Below, piece after piece: positions 15,790-24,253 of a stretch of 37,069 nucleotides of DNA; position 1 is the first letter of the stretch, and the number at the start of each line of letters is the position of its first letter. Origin of the DNA: Bacteroides sp. Its GTDB lineage: Bacteria > Bacteroidota > Bacteroidia > Bacteroidales > Muribaculaceae. A model generated the notes under the pieces. The model did no database searches and was not told the origin of the DNA. It was given only the letters and a program-made list of their open reading frames with translations. The DNA is taken from contig JAMPBC010000001.1 of the NCBI GenBank assembly GCA_023666905.1, forward strand, positions 346,411 through 383,479. Direction: 5' to 3'. The position numbers were made by a program, and so were the translations under genes.

Positions 15790-17187
15790 ATGGCCACAAA
15801 CACAAAATCCACTCCCATGCAACTGGGCAGCAAGTCAATAAGCAAGCTGCTTGTGGAATATTCCGTGCCTGCAATCATTGCAAGCGTGGCCACGTCGCTT
15901 TACAATATAATCGACAGCATTTTCATTGGGCGCGGGGTGGGTGCCATGGCCATTGCCGGACTTGCCATCACTTTCCCGCTGATGAACCTGGTTGCGGCAT
16001 TCTGTATGCTCATTGCTGTTGGCGGCGCCACCATCTCGTCAATTTTCCTTGGACAGAACAATCCGCGGCGCGCCACCGACACGGTGAACAACGTTGCCTC
16101 GCTCTGCTTGATTCACGCCGTGGTGTTCGGTGGTACCACACTGCTTTTCCTTGACGAGATACTTACCTTCTTCGGAGCTACAGCCGAGACCCTCCCCTAC
16201 GCGAGGGAGTTTATGGAGGTTATTCTCTATGGCACACCGGCATCGTATGTGCTCATTGGCCTCAATAACGTGATGCGCGCTACCGGTTATCCGGCCAAAG
16301 CCATGATTACGGCACTCATTTCGGTGGTTGTGAACATTGCGCTGTGTCCGCTCTTCATATTCACGCTTGACATGGGTATTCGCGGAGCTGCGCTTGCAAC
16401 GGTTATAGGCCAAAGCGTGGGCGCCATTTGGGTGATATGGCACTTTGTTTCTCCCAAAAGTTTTATCCGCCTGAGCCTGCGCGAGAAATGGTTCAACCCG
16501 GCCATTATGAAACGCATCTATGCCATAGGGTTGTCACCGTTTCTGATGAATGTGTGCGCCTGCGTGGTGGTGGTGTTCATAAACAAAGCCCTGCTTGACT
16601 ACGGTGGCTCGCTGGGCAACATGGCCATTGGAGCCTACGGCATTCTGAACCGTGCATCGATGTTTTTTGTGATGATTGTGTTTGGCGTGACGCAGGGGAT
16701 GCAACCCATTTTAGGCTTCAACTACGGAGCGCAGAAGTGGGACCGCGTGAAGCGGACGCTGAACATGGGTGTGTGGATTGGCGTGGCAATCACCTCGGTG
16801 GGGTGGTTCATCACCGAGTTTTTCCCGTGCGTGGTGAGCGGACTGTTCACCGTTGACCCGACGCTTATATCCATGGCCGACCACGGAGCCCGCATTTTCT
16901 TCATCGCTTACCCCTTTGTGGGATGCCAGATTGTGATTCAGAACTTCTTCCAGTCAGTTGGAATGCCGAAAATCTCCATATTCCTGTCGCTTACCCGACA
17001 GCTCATTTTCCTTTTGCCCTTCCTCTTCATTCTGCCACGCCACTGGGGCATTGACGGAGTTTGGGCAAGCCTTTCGGCATCGGACTTCATTGCCTTTGTA
17101 CTCGCCATCATCACCTTAATTATAATTAACCGGCGTGAGAACCGCCGGCATGCAGCCAATCAGACATCCATTCAGCCAAATGATTAA
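15790..17187 (+). CDS. MATE-family multidrug/organic-cation efflux transporter
   Basis: This 465-residue inner-membrane protein has about 12 hydrophobic segments. The two-fold MATE pattern is visible, with PAIIASVATSLYNIIDSIFIG near residues 27-47 and the second half around GAYGILNRASMFFVMIVFG...QGMQPILGFNYGA. It resembles the MepA/DinF type and probably exports cationic drugs or metabolites in exchange for Na+ or H+. The stop overlaps the start of the following FAD gene by 8 nt, so the two are probably translationally coupled. Confidence 0.92.
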   Translation: MATNTKSTPMQLGSKSISKLLVEYSVPAIIASVATSLYNIIDSIFIGRGVGAMAIAGLAITFPLMNLVAAFCMLIAVGGATISSIFLGQNNPRRATDTVNNVASLCLIHAVVFGGTTLLFLDEILTFFGATAETLPYAREFMEVILYGTPASYVLIGLNNVMRATGYPAKAMITALISVVVNIALCPLFIFTLDMGIRGAALATVIGQSVGAIWVIWHFVSPKSFIRLSLREKWFNPAIMKRIYAIGLSPFLMNVCACVVVVFINKALLDYGGSLGNMAIGAYGILNRASMFFVMIVFGVTQGMQPILGFNYGAQKWDRVKRTLNMGVWIGVAITSVGWFITEFFPCVVSGLFTVDPTLISMADHGARIFFIAYPFVGCQIVIQNFFQSVGMPKISIFLSLTRQLIFLLPFLFILPRHWGIDGVWASLSASDFIAFVLAIITLIIINRRENRRHAANQTSIQPND

Positions 17188-18754
17188 AGACCTCAACCTG
17201 AGGGTGGACCCCTCCACCGCCTATACCCCGATGAAGCTCACGGCCTTGGTGAGCACCCAACTCAACGTGGACGCCAACAGCATTAAGCAAGTGCGCGTTA
17301 CGCGGCGCTCGATTGACGCTCGCCAACGCCGCATAATGGTGCAGCTGACCGTGAGAGTGTACATTGACGAGGAGCCGCCCGCGCTCCCCTACACTCCCAT
17401 TGAATATTCCAAGCTGAAACCCGATGCACCGGCGGCTGTGATTGTGGGAGCCGGTCCGGCGGGGCTTTTCGCGGCTTTGGAGCTGATTGAAGCCGGCATC
17501 AAGCCCATTGTGGTCGAGCGGGGCAAGGATGTTGACAGCCGGCGAAAAGACCTTGCAGCAATTGCGCGTGAGGGTGTGGTTGACCCTGACTCGAACTATT
17601 GTTTCGGCGAAGGGGGTGCGGGGGCTTATTCCGACGGAAAGCTCTACACCCGAAGCACCAAACGTGGGCCGGTTGACAAGGTGCTCCAAGTGTTTCACTC
17701 ACACGGGGCTCAGGACGACATTCTGATTGACGCTCACCCGCACATTGGTTCGGACCGCTTGCCGGAGGTAATCAAAGCCATCCGCAACACTATAATAAAT
17801 AGTGGCGGCGAGGTTCATTTTGGCGAACGGGTAACAGCGTTGCTTATTGACAACGGCGAGGTGACGGGTGTGAGAACAGCGGCAGGTAACACTTTCACCG
17901 GACCGGTGATTCTGGCCACCGGCCATTCGGCCCGCGATGTTTACGAAATGCTTCACAGAGCCGCCATACGCCTTGAGCCCAAGGGAATAGCGGTTGGCGT
18001 CAGACTGGAACACCCGCAGGAAGTTATTGACCGCGTGAGGTATCACTCGCCCAACGGCCGCGGGAAATATCTGCCGGCAGCCGAATACACCATGCTGACC
18101 CGCGTTGACGGACGAGCGGTCTATTCATTCTGCATGTGCCCCGGAGGGGTTATTGTCCCGGCGGCATCGGCTCCGGGCGAATTGGTGGTCAACGGCATGT
18201 CGGCCTCGGGGCGCTCAGGGCGCTGGGCCAACTCCGGAATGGTTGTGGAGGTGCTTCCTGAAGATGTGGGCGCCACCGAACAGGCTCCGCTGAAAATGAT
18301 TGACTTCCAGAAGGAGATAGAGAAACGTTTTTACGCCGACGGCGGCGAAGGGCAATCGGCTCCGGCACAGCGCATGACAGATTTTGTGGAGGGACGGCCG
18401 TCCACATCGCTTCCGCGTTCATCGTATGCGCCGGGCGTTCATCCGGCGCGAATTGACAAGCTGCTCCCTCCGGCAATTGGGAAACGGCTGCAAAAAGCAT
18501 TCAAGGAATTCGGGGCAAAGAACCGTGGATTCCTGTGCAAAGAGGCACTATTGGTTGGAAACGAAACGCGCACCTCGTCGCCCGTGAGGATTCCTCGCAA
18601 TGCCGACACACTGACCCACACGGAATTACGCGGACTTTATCCGTGCGGCGAAGGAGCCGGATATGCCGGCGGGATTGTATCGGCAGCTATCGATGGAATC
18701 CGCTGTGCCAGGTCGCTGTCAATGGCCGGCGCAGTCGTAGCGGACAAAGTGTGA
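17180..18754 (+). CDS. FAD-dependent dehydrogenase (COG2509-like NAD(P)/FAD oxidoreductase)
   Basis: This 524-residue cytosolic flavoprotein has no settled function. A small N-terminal domain (1-80) precedes the dinucleotide-binding motif GAGPAG (G90-G95). FGEGGAGAYSDGKL, ILATGHSARDVYEML and the C-terminal PCGEGAGYAGGI segment follow, which are typical of this family. I chose ATG 17180 because MIKDLNLRVDP starts the conserved domain. GTG 17135 and ATG 17150 are also in frame, but lie deeper in the MATE gene. The 3' end overlaps the opposing ABC ATPase gene by 36 nt. Confidence 0.9.
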   Translation: MIKDLNLRVDPSTAYTPMKLTALVSTQLNVDANSIKQVRVTRRSIDARQRRIMVQLTVRVYIDEEPPALPYTPIEYSKLKPDAPAAVIVGAGPAGLFAALELIEAGIKPIVVERGKDVDSRRKDLAAIAREGVVDPDSNYCFGEGGAGAYSDGKLYTRSTKRGPVDKVLQVFHSHGAQDDILIDAHPHIGSDRLPEVIKAIRNTIINSGGEVHFGERVTALLIDNGEVTGVRTAAGNTFTGPVILATGHSARDVYEMLHRAAIRLEPKGIAVGVRLEHPQEVIDRVRYHSPNGRGKYLPAAEYTMLTRVDGRAVYSFCMCPGGVIVPAASAPGELVVNGMSASGRSGRWANSGMVVEVLPEDVGATEQAPLKMIDFQKEIEKRFYADGGEGQSAPAQRMTDFVEGRPSTSLPRSSYAPGVHPARIDKLLPPAIGKRLQKAFKEFGAKNRGFLCKEALLVGNETRTSSPVRIPRNADTLTHTELRGLYPCGEGAGYAGGIVSAAIDGIRCARSLSMAGAVVADKV

Positions 18755-19405
18755 GTGAGAGTGGCAGAACTCAAGCTCACGATTCACAATAACGTGGCGT
18801 GTGGCCATGGATGCAATGGTGGTCATGTCGTGCGACACTAACAGGATGGTTGCCCGTCCTTTGAATGATTCAACAATGGAGTAGATGCGCTGCTCGAACT
18901 GACGGTCGACATAGCTGAGCGGCTCGTCGAGCACCAACACCGAGGGATTGGATATAACGGCACGCGCCATCATGGCGCGCTGCAACTGACCGCCGGAGAG
19001 CTTGCCTATGTTGGCCGAGGCATGGCTTTCAAGCCCCACGCGGCCAATGACATCGCGCACAAGCTCTTTGCGCTCGGTGCGCGACAGATTGGCGTGTAAC
19101 GGCAGCCCGAGTTCAACCATTTCACTAACCGTGATTGGAAACCGGGAGTCAATCATGTTTTTCTGAGGCAAATAGCCAATATGGAGATTGTCAACCGGCA
19201 GGCCCTGCTCATCGCAATAAACCACCTTGCCGCTATCGGGCGCGAGCAAACGCAGGATTATGCGCATAAGGGTGGTTTTCCCGCCCCCGTTAGGACCCGT
19301 AATGGCAATGAAATCGCCATGGTTAATGGTGAAGTTTACGTTTGAGAGTATTGTGCGCCCCTCTCGCTTGAAATTAATATCGGAAAGTTCAATTACCGGT
19401 GTCAT
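18719..19405 (-). CDS. Metal (probably zinc) ABC transporter ATP-binding protein
   Basis: This 228-residue ATPase powers metal import. All motifs are intact: Walker A GPNGGGKT (37-44), Q-loop Q81, signature LSGGQ (136-140), Walker B with D160-E161, and switch H192. It belongs to the ZnuC/MntB type and is preceded 4 nt upstream by its substrate-binding partner. No permease gene is found next to it. The C-terminus is rich in metal-binding residues (C214, H215, H217, H219, C225, H228). About two thirds of this tail lies in the 36-nt overlap with the FAD dehydrogenase gene. Confidence 0.92.
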   Translation of the reverse strand: MTPVIELSDINFKREGRTILSNVNFTINHGDFIAITGPNGGGKTTLMRIILRLLAPDSGKVVYCDEQGLPVDNLHIGYLPQKNMIDSRFPITVSEMVELGLPLHANLSRTERKELVRDVIGRVGLESHASANIGKLSGGQLQRAMMARAVISNPSVLVLDEPLSYVDRQFEQRIYSIVESFKGRATILLVSHDMTTIASMATRHVIVNRELEFCHSHSHFVRYDCAGH

Positions 19406-19409
19406 ATAA

Positions 19410-20282
19410 TCAATGATTATTGTTACTGGCCAGCACTTTGGAAATTCTAATGAGCTCTGCCGGCAAATTTTGGATCATGGTGTTGATTTCGGAACTCGTA
19501 ATTCCTGCTTCGGATGCAATTGACGCCGATTTGCCGGAATCGAAGCCCGGCTCCACAAAGAACACCGAGACGCCATGACTGCGTGCATCCTCAATGTTGT
19601 GACGGAAAGAAGCCACGGACATCTCCTTGTTCTCCATGCCAATGGGGAGTTGTTCAAGCGAGTGCTCCCGGGCGAAATAGCTCAATGTGGGGTGCCACAC
19701 CATGAAAGCTTTTCCGGCACTTTGCTCCAGATTACGGTCTATAACCGCGGTGCAACTGTCAAGATAGGCCACGAGGCGGGCATGATTGGCCTTGTAAAAA
19801 AGAGCATTAGCGGGGTCAATTTCAATCATGGCGCCAAGCATGTTGTTGCTCATCCGCTTAAGGCCACCCATTGAAACCCATATATGCGGGTCCATTTCTT
19901 CGGGGGCGTCAGCGTGACCTTCGTGGTCGTGATGGTGAAGGTGCGTGCCGTAAAGGCGGTTCACCCCCTCGCCCGTATCGACGATGTGCAAATCAGAACC
20001 CATGCGGTTGGCCACCGTGGACTCGAAGTTGATTGTTCCCACCGTGAAATAAGCACGTGAATCCGCGAGATCGCGGAAATTAGCCATTGTAGGGTCAAAA
20101 TTTTCAGGGTCATCGCCATTTCCAAGCAAAGTAACCACATCCCACTTGTCGCCGACAATCTGTTCAAGCAAAAATCGCTGCGGCTCAATGCTCACCGTCA
20201 GAGTGTTTTGCCGCGAATTGCTGTGGCAGCCAAAGAGGGTTGTCACAATAACAATCAGGAGTGAAGCTAATAGACAACGCAT
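19410..20282 (-). CDS. Metal (probably zinc) ABC transporter substrate-binding lipoprotein (ZnuA-like)
   Basis: This 290-residue periplasmic binding lipoprotein has lipobox LFGC with C19. It belongs to cluster A-I (ZnuA/PsaA). Likely metal ligands by motif position are H133 (DPHIW), H197 (VWHPTLSYFA) and an acidic residue near E244. The first family histidine is replaced by E60 in DDPENFDPT. A histidine-rich stretch with six His at 114-123 is typical of zinc-binding members. It is the first gene of the two-gene unit with the ATPase. Confidence 0.9.
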   Translation of the reverse strand: MRCLLASLLIVIVTTLFGCHSNSRQNTLTVSIEPQRFLLEQIVGDKWDVVTLLGNGDDPENFDPTMANFRDLADSRAYFTVGTINFESTVANRMGSDLHIVDTGEGVNRLYGTHLHHHDHEGHADAPEEMDPHIWVSMGGLKRMSNNMLGAMIEIDPANALFYKANHARLVAYLDSCTAVIDRNLEQSAGKAFMVWHPTLSYFAREHSLEQLPIGMENKEMSVASFRHNIEDARSHGVSVFFVEPGFDSGKSASIASEAGITSSEINTMIQNLPAELIRISKVLASNNNH

Positions 20283-20300
20283 AAAAATTGCTTAAGAAAG

Positions 20301-20308
20301 CAAAATTA
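20301..20308 (-). promoter_or_regulatory. -7 element of the metal ABC unit
   Basis: The minus strand reads TAATTTTG, 18 nt before the start of the binding-protein gene, giving a leader of about 10 nt. The -33 match is poor. I saw no clear Zur-like palindrome nearby. Confidence 0.55.
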
Positions 20309-20342
20309 ATAAAATTGTTTCGCATTTCAGACGAAATGTTAC

Positions 20343-20350
20343 TATTTTTG
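20343..20350 (+). promoter_or_regulatory. -7 element of the secreted protein / M16 unit
   Basis: TATTTTTG matches TAnnTTTG. TTTC (20318-20321) lies 21 bp upstream as a three-of-four -33 box. The start codon is 26 nt downstream. Confidence 0.6.
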
Positions 20351-20376
20351 TATGCAAGCATTATCGGAAGCCATAA

Positions 20377-21240
20377 ATGTCAATTCGCATTTTTGTTATA
20401 ATTGCAATGTTCTTCGCCGTGTCAACAAAAGTTACGGCCCAGACCGATGCACCGGTTAAATTACCCGGCCAACCGACGGCTTCCGACTCTGTTCCAACCT
20501 TTATGCTGCCCGTCACCACTCCTGAATATCCACCGGCAACGTTCTCCGACGAACAAATCAGGACCCTGCGGCAAGTGGAGCATACATTGGCTCTGCCTTC
20601 CGTGTTCGCCCCCGCTCCTACCACCGGCACATCGCATGAACGGACTGTGAGCGCACCCGGATTCGCGGGATTCAATCTTTGGCAAGGGGGAATGATGTTT
20701 GCAACCGGCAGCAGCTTTGATATGCCCGGATTGATGGGCGTTGAAACCGGGCAGATTGGCTTTTCGCAACAATTCGGGAACTTTTCATTCCAAGCTTACG
20801 CAACCGCTTCCCACTACGGATATTTCCGCGGACTCCAAACCGTTTACGGCTTTGGCGGCAGCCTCTCCTACAGAGTAAGCAACAGTCTGTCACTTACCAT
20901 GTTCGGAGCTTACACCACCGGCTCCAAGTTCATCTCTCCGGCATTGGCAGGCTACATGAGCGTGCCCACATTCGGCGGATACGCGAGCATTGACCTCAAT
21001 GAACATTGGGGCGTAAACGTAGGCGCGCAAGCTTCCCGCTCGCCCGTAACAAACCGCTGGGAGGCCCAACCTATAGTGATGCCTTATTATAAAATCAACG
21101 GCAAAGCGGCCGTTGGGGTGGATGTTGGCGGCATTCTCTACAACATTATTCAGACGGCAAACAGCCACAGGCATCACGCAAATCCCACCATGGGCCCGCC
21201 CGGGGGACGTCGGCCTCCGGTGGCACCACGTCCAAAATAA
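20377..21240 (+). CDS. Unrecognised secreted protein, possible outer-membrane beta-barrel
   Basis: I do not recognise this 287-residue protein. A Sec signal peptide ends at about A21 (KVTA/Q). A proline-rich stretch (about 25-60) follows. Residues 95-250 have many alternating aromatic/glycine segments (for example FGNFSFQAYATASHYGYF) that suggest a small beta-barrel. The C-terminus is rich in His, Pro and Arg (HRHHANPTMGPPGG...) and lacks a typical final beta strand with a terminal aromatic residue, which argues against a simple barrel. It is 13 nt before an M16 peptidase gene and probably co-transcribed with it. Confidence 0.75.
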   Translation: MSIRIFVIIAMFFAVSTKVTAQTDAPVKLPGQPTASDSVPTFMLPVTTPEYPPATFSDEQIRTLRQVEHTLALPSVFAPAPTTGTSHERTVSAPGFAGFNLWQGGMMFATGSSFDMPGLMGVETGQIGFSQQFGNFSFQAYATASHYGYFRGLQTVYGFGGSLSYRVSNSLSLTMFGAYTTGSKFISPALAGYMSVPTFGGYASIDLNEHWGVNVGAQASRSPVTNRWEAQPIVMPYYKINGKAAVGVDVGGILYNIIQTANSHRHHANPTMGPPGGRRPPVAPRPK

Positions 21241-21253
21241 AACAAACAGGAAA

Positions 21254-22486
21254 ATGAATTCATCGCACAGCAACATAAACATTATCACATTCCCTTCAGG
21301 CCTGAAGCTGGTGCATCAAAGCACAGACCGCGAGGTGGAATATTTTGGAGCTTCCGTGAATGCCGGCAGCCGCGACGACCCACCGGGACAGGAAGGTTTG
21401 GCCCACTTTGTGGAACACGTGATTTTCAAAGGCACCACACATCGCCGCTCATGGCACATAATCAACCGCATGGAGGCATGCGGCGGCGAACTGAACGCTT
21501 ACACAACCAAGGAAAACACCGTGGTCTACACCATTTTCCCGAAAGGCAACTTCCTGCGTGCGGCCGACCTGATTGCCGACCTGATGTGCTACTCCACATT
21601 TCCGGCATCGGAGCTTGACAAAGAGCGCGAGGTTGTGGCCGACGAGCTTTCGCAATACCGCGACATTCCCTCCGAGGCTGTGTTCGATGATTTTGAGGAC
21701 TATATCTTTGCCGGCTCTCGGCTTGGCCACAACATTTTAGGCAACAGCTCCGCTTTGGCTGAATTTGACTCCGAGACTTGCCGGAATTACATCGAGCAGA
21801 ATTTCACGGCCTCCCGGACTGTTATTTTCTACTCGGGAAGCCGAAGTGTGAAAAGAGTTGTACGCGACGTCGAACGCCTGTTCGCACCGCTTTCACTGCG
21901 AAAAAGCCTTATCAACCGCCGGGCACCCGAACTTCCCCCTCCATTCCACAAAGTGGAAAATCTGAACAATCACCAGGCCAACACGGTGACAGGACTCGTA
22001 ATCCCATCCATGTTCTCGCCCCGGCGACATGCCATTGCGCTGCTAACCAACATTCTTGGCGGACCCGGCATGAACTCCCTTCTGAATGTGGAAATGCGCG
22101 AGCGGCGTGGACTGGTGTACACCGTAGAGGCATCGACCACACTCTTAACCGACACCGGACTGCTCAGCATATTTTTCGGGTGCGATCATGCCGACACCAC
22201 GCGCTGTTCCAGAATTGTCCGCTCCACAATTGGCCGTATAGCCGACCATGGTGTAACACCAAAATTTCTTGAGGCTGCTAAAAAGCAATATTTGGGACAA
22301 CTCACGCTGGCATCGGATGTGAGAGAAAACTCGGTCATGGCCATGGCCAGGTCAACCCTCTATTATGGGAAGGTTGCTGACCGGCAACAAACCGCGGAAC
22401 TGATCACCTCCACCACAGCTGAACAGATTCGCCATGAAGCCGAAAATATTCTATCAAACGGCTTATCGACACTGACTTTAGAGTAA
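21254..22486 (+). CDS. M16-family zinc metallopeptidase (processing-peptidase-like)
   Basis: This is a 410-residue inverzincin. The inverted zinc motif H51-F-V-E54-H55 is present, and E131 lies 76 residues after H55, the usual distance for the third ligand. The second half contains RRGLVYTVEA, the common M16 R/Y segment. Length fits a single two-domain M16 subunit. No signal peptide is visible, so it is probably cytosolic. I chose ATG 21254. Upstream in-frame codons reach 21113, but they lie inside the preceding gene in another frame. Confidence 0.92.
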   Translation: MNSSHSNINIITFPSGLKLVHQSTDREVEYFGASVNAGSRDDPPGQEGLAHFVEHVIFKGTTHRRSWHIINRMEACGGELNAYTTKENTVVYTIFPKGNFLRAADLIADLMCYSTFPASELDKEREVVADELSQYRDIPSEAVFDDFEDYIFAGSRLGHNILGNSSALAEFDSETCRNYIEQNFTASRTVIFYSGSRSVKRVVRDVERLFAPLSLRKSLINRRAPELPPPFHKVENLNNHQANTVTGLVIPSMFSPRRHAIALLTNILGGPGMNSLLNVEMRERRGLVYTVEASTTLLTDTGLLSIFFGCDHADTTRCSRIVRSTIGRIADHGVTPKFLEAAKKQYLGQLTLASDVRENSVMAMARSTLYYGKVADRQQTAELITSTTAEQIRHEAENILSNGLSTLTLE

Positions 22487-22493
22487 CATTCAC

Positions 22494-22501
22494 TAATTTT
22501 G
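22494..22501 (+). promoter_or_regulatory. -7 element of the dusB unit
   Basis: TAATTTTG is a perfect -7 box 34 nt before the dusB ATG, 7 nt after the M16 stop. No good -33 box is seen. Confidence 0.55.
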
Positions 22502-22535
22502 CAACCAATAAAAGAACCAATCAGCATAAAGTCAC

Positions 22536-23537
22536 ATGAAAATAGGCGACATTGATTTAGGACCGCGCCCGGTTATGCTTGCCCCGATGGAAGATGTCAC
22601 TGACCTTTCGTTCCGCCTGATATGCAAGGAACAGGGGGCCGACATGGTTTACACGGAGTTTGTGTCGGCCGATGCCCTGATCCGCAACATCGCCGCTACC
22701 ACCCGCAAACTCAACATTAGCCCCGGCGAACGTCCCACAGCCATACAAATTTACGGGCGTGAACCTGATGTTATGGCAGAAGCGGCCGTGATTGTGGCCG
22801 AGTCGAAGCCCGACATCATTGACATTAATTTCGGCTGTCCCGTTAAAAAAGTGGCCGGAAAAGGCGCCGGAGCAGGGTTACTCCGCAATGTTCCCAAAAT
22901 GCTTGAAATAACCAAGGCTGTGGTCAATGCCGTGAACCTGCCTGTCACTGTCAAGACCCGCCTGGGATGGGATCATGAGAACAAAATCATTGTCAGCTTG
23001 GCCGAACAGCTTCAGGACTGCGGCATCAAAGCTATTACGGTTCACGGACGCACCCGCTCGCAAATGTACAACGGGTCCGCCGATTGGGAAATGATTGCCA
23101 AAGTGAAAGAGAATCCCCGGTTGACAATTCCCGTGATTGGCAACGGCGACATTACCACACCCCAGCAGGTGGCCGAAGCTTTTAACCGCTACGGCGTGGA
23201 CGGTGTGATGGTTGGACGCGCATCCATAGGCGCCCCATGGATATTCCGCCAAATGAAGTCAATGGCGGCTACCGGAGAGTTGACAACCGAGCTTGGCATT
23301 GCCGACAAATTCGCTTTGGTACGCCGACAAATACGCGAAAGCGTTGACCGCATTGACGAGTATCGCGGAATCCTCCACATACGCCGGCATCTTGCCGCCT
23401 CGCCCCTCTTCAAGGGCATTCCCCATTTCCGCGACACTCGCATTGCCATGTTGCGTGCCGACACGCTTGAAGAACTTGAATCCATTCTCTCCCACATAGA
23501 AAAAGACATTATTCCAAACGTTAACATTGACAAATGA
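22536..23537 (+). CDS. dusB: tRNA-dihydrouridine synthase
   Basis: This 333-residue flavoenzyme reduces uridine to dihydrouridine in the D loop of tRNA. The FMN barrel begins with VMLAPMEDVTD (13-23). The catalytic cysteine is C101 in NFGCPVKKV, followed by VTVKTRLGW, TVHGRTRSQMY and GNGDI. The GCPVKKV and RTRSQMY segments fit the DusB branch best. The stop overlaps the start of the next gene by 4 nt (ATGA). Confidence 0.93.
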   Translation: MKIGDIDLGPRPVMLAPMEDVTDLSFRLICKEQGADMVYTEFVSADALIRNIAATTRKLNISPGERPTAIQIYGREPDVMAEAAVIVAESKPDIIDINFGCPVKKVAGKGAGAGLLRNVPKMLEITKAVVNAVNLPVTVKTRLGWDHENKIIVSLAEQLQDCGIKAITVHGRTRSQMYNGSADWEMIAKVKENPRLTIPVIGNGDITTPQQVAEAFNRYGVDGVMVGRASIGAPWIFRQMKSMAATGELTTELGIADKFALVRRQIRESVDRIDEYRGILHIRRHLAASPLFKGIPHFRDTRIAMLRADTLEELESILSHIEKDIIPNVNIDK

Positions 23538-24244
23538 AACGCCAGTTTGCATTCATCTTTATCACATTTTTTGTTCTGACCGGAATAAACGCCAAAGTCC
23601 ACACCTACAGCTTGAAATTTGATGAATTTCACGAATTGAAAGTGGTTGACGGCATCAACGTTGTCTACGAATGTAACCCCTCTAAAGCCGGCTGCATCGA
23701 ATATGAGGCCGACGACCGTGTTAGTTCGGCCGTGATATTCAGCCCCGGGAAGGGCAAATTGTCAATAAGCCTTGCGAGCCGCGATTCAGTTTACCGGAAT
23801 CTGCCCACAGTCAGAGTTTACTCCTCGTTCCTCTCGGAAGTGAAAAATGAGGGCGACTCCACTGTGAAGGTTATAAACCCGGCGCCATGCCCCAAATTCA
23901 GCGCAAAGCTTGTGGGTAACGGAACTCTTGTGGTTCACGGAATCAACGCCACCGAGGTCAAGGCCGAGCAGGTAGCCGGCCGTGGTTGTATAGTGCTCAC
24001 CGGTTCCGCGACATTGGCCAAACTCTCCATTCTTGGCACAGGATGCATTCAAGCCGATGAGCTGAAAGCACGCGAAGTCTCAGCCAAAGTAACCGGCACC
24101 GGTTCCGTAGCCTGCTATCCCACTGAATCTCTTTCCACCGGAGGGATTGGTTCCGGAACAATAAGCTATAGAGGAAATCCCGAAATCAAAAAAAGCTTTA
24201 TAAGCAAGGTGAAACTTGTGGCTCTGGACGTTCAACAACACTGA
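23534..24244 (+). CDS. DUF2807 (head GIN domain) secreted protein
   Basis: This 236-residue secreted protein has a signal peptide ending near residue 20 (GINA/K). The body reads as a repetitive right-handed beta structure with many short V/L-x-G steps, as in DUF2807, a Bacteroidetes family sometimes called a putative autotransporter adhesin. The opening FHELKVVDGINVVYE is the usual family start. No function is established. It is translationally coupled to dusB and lies 9 nt before the flippase gene. Confidence 0.85.
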   Translation: MKRQFAFIFITFFVLTGINAKVHTYSLKFDEFHELKVVDGINVVYECNPSKAGCIEYEADDRVSSAVIFSPGKGKLSISLASRDSVYRNLPTVRVYSSFLSEVKNEGDSTVKVINPAPCPKFSAKLVGNGTLVVHGINATEVKAEQVAGRGCIVLTGSATLAKLSILGTGCIQADELKAREVSAKVTGTGSVACYPTESLSTGGIGSGTISYRGNPEIKKSFISKVKLVALDVQQH

Positions 24245-24253
24245 CCCTAAACC

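Noticed and set aside
20301..20376. Zur box upstream of the metal ABC unit
   Set aside because: I looked for an extended dyad around the start sites and saw none strong enough to name.
21113..21253. Upstream extension of the M16 peptidase
   Set aside because: It lies in the end of the preceding gene. ATG 21254 gives a normal M16 N-terminus 13 nt after that gene's stop.
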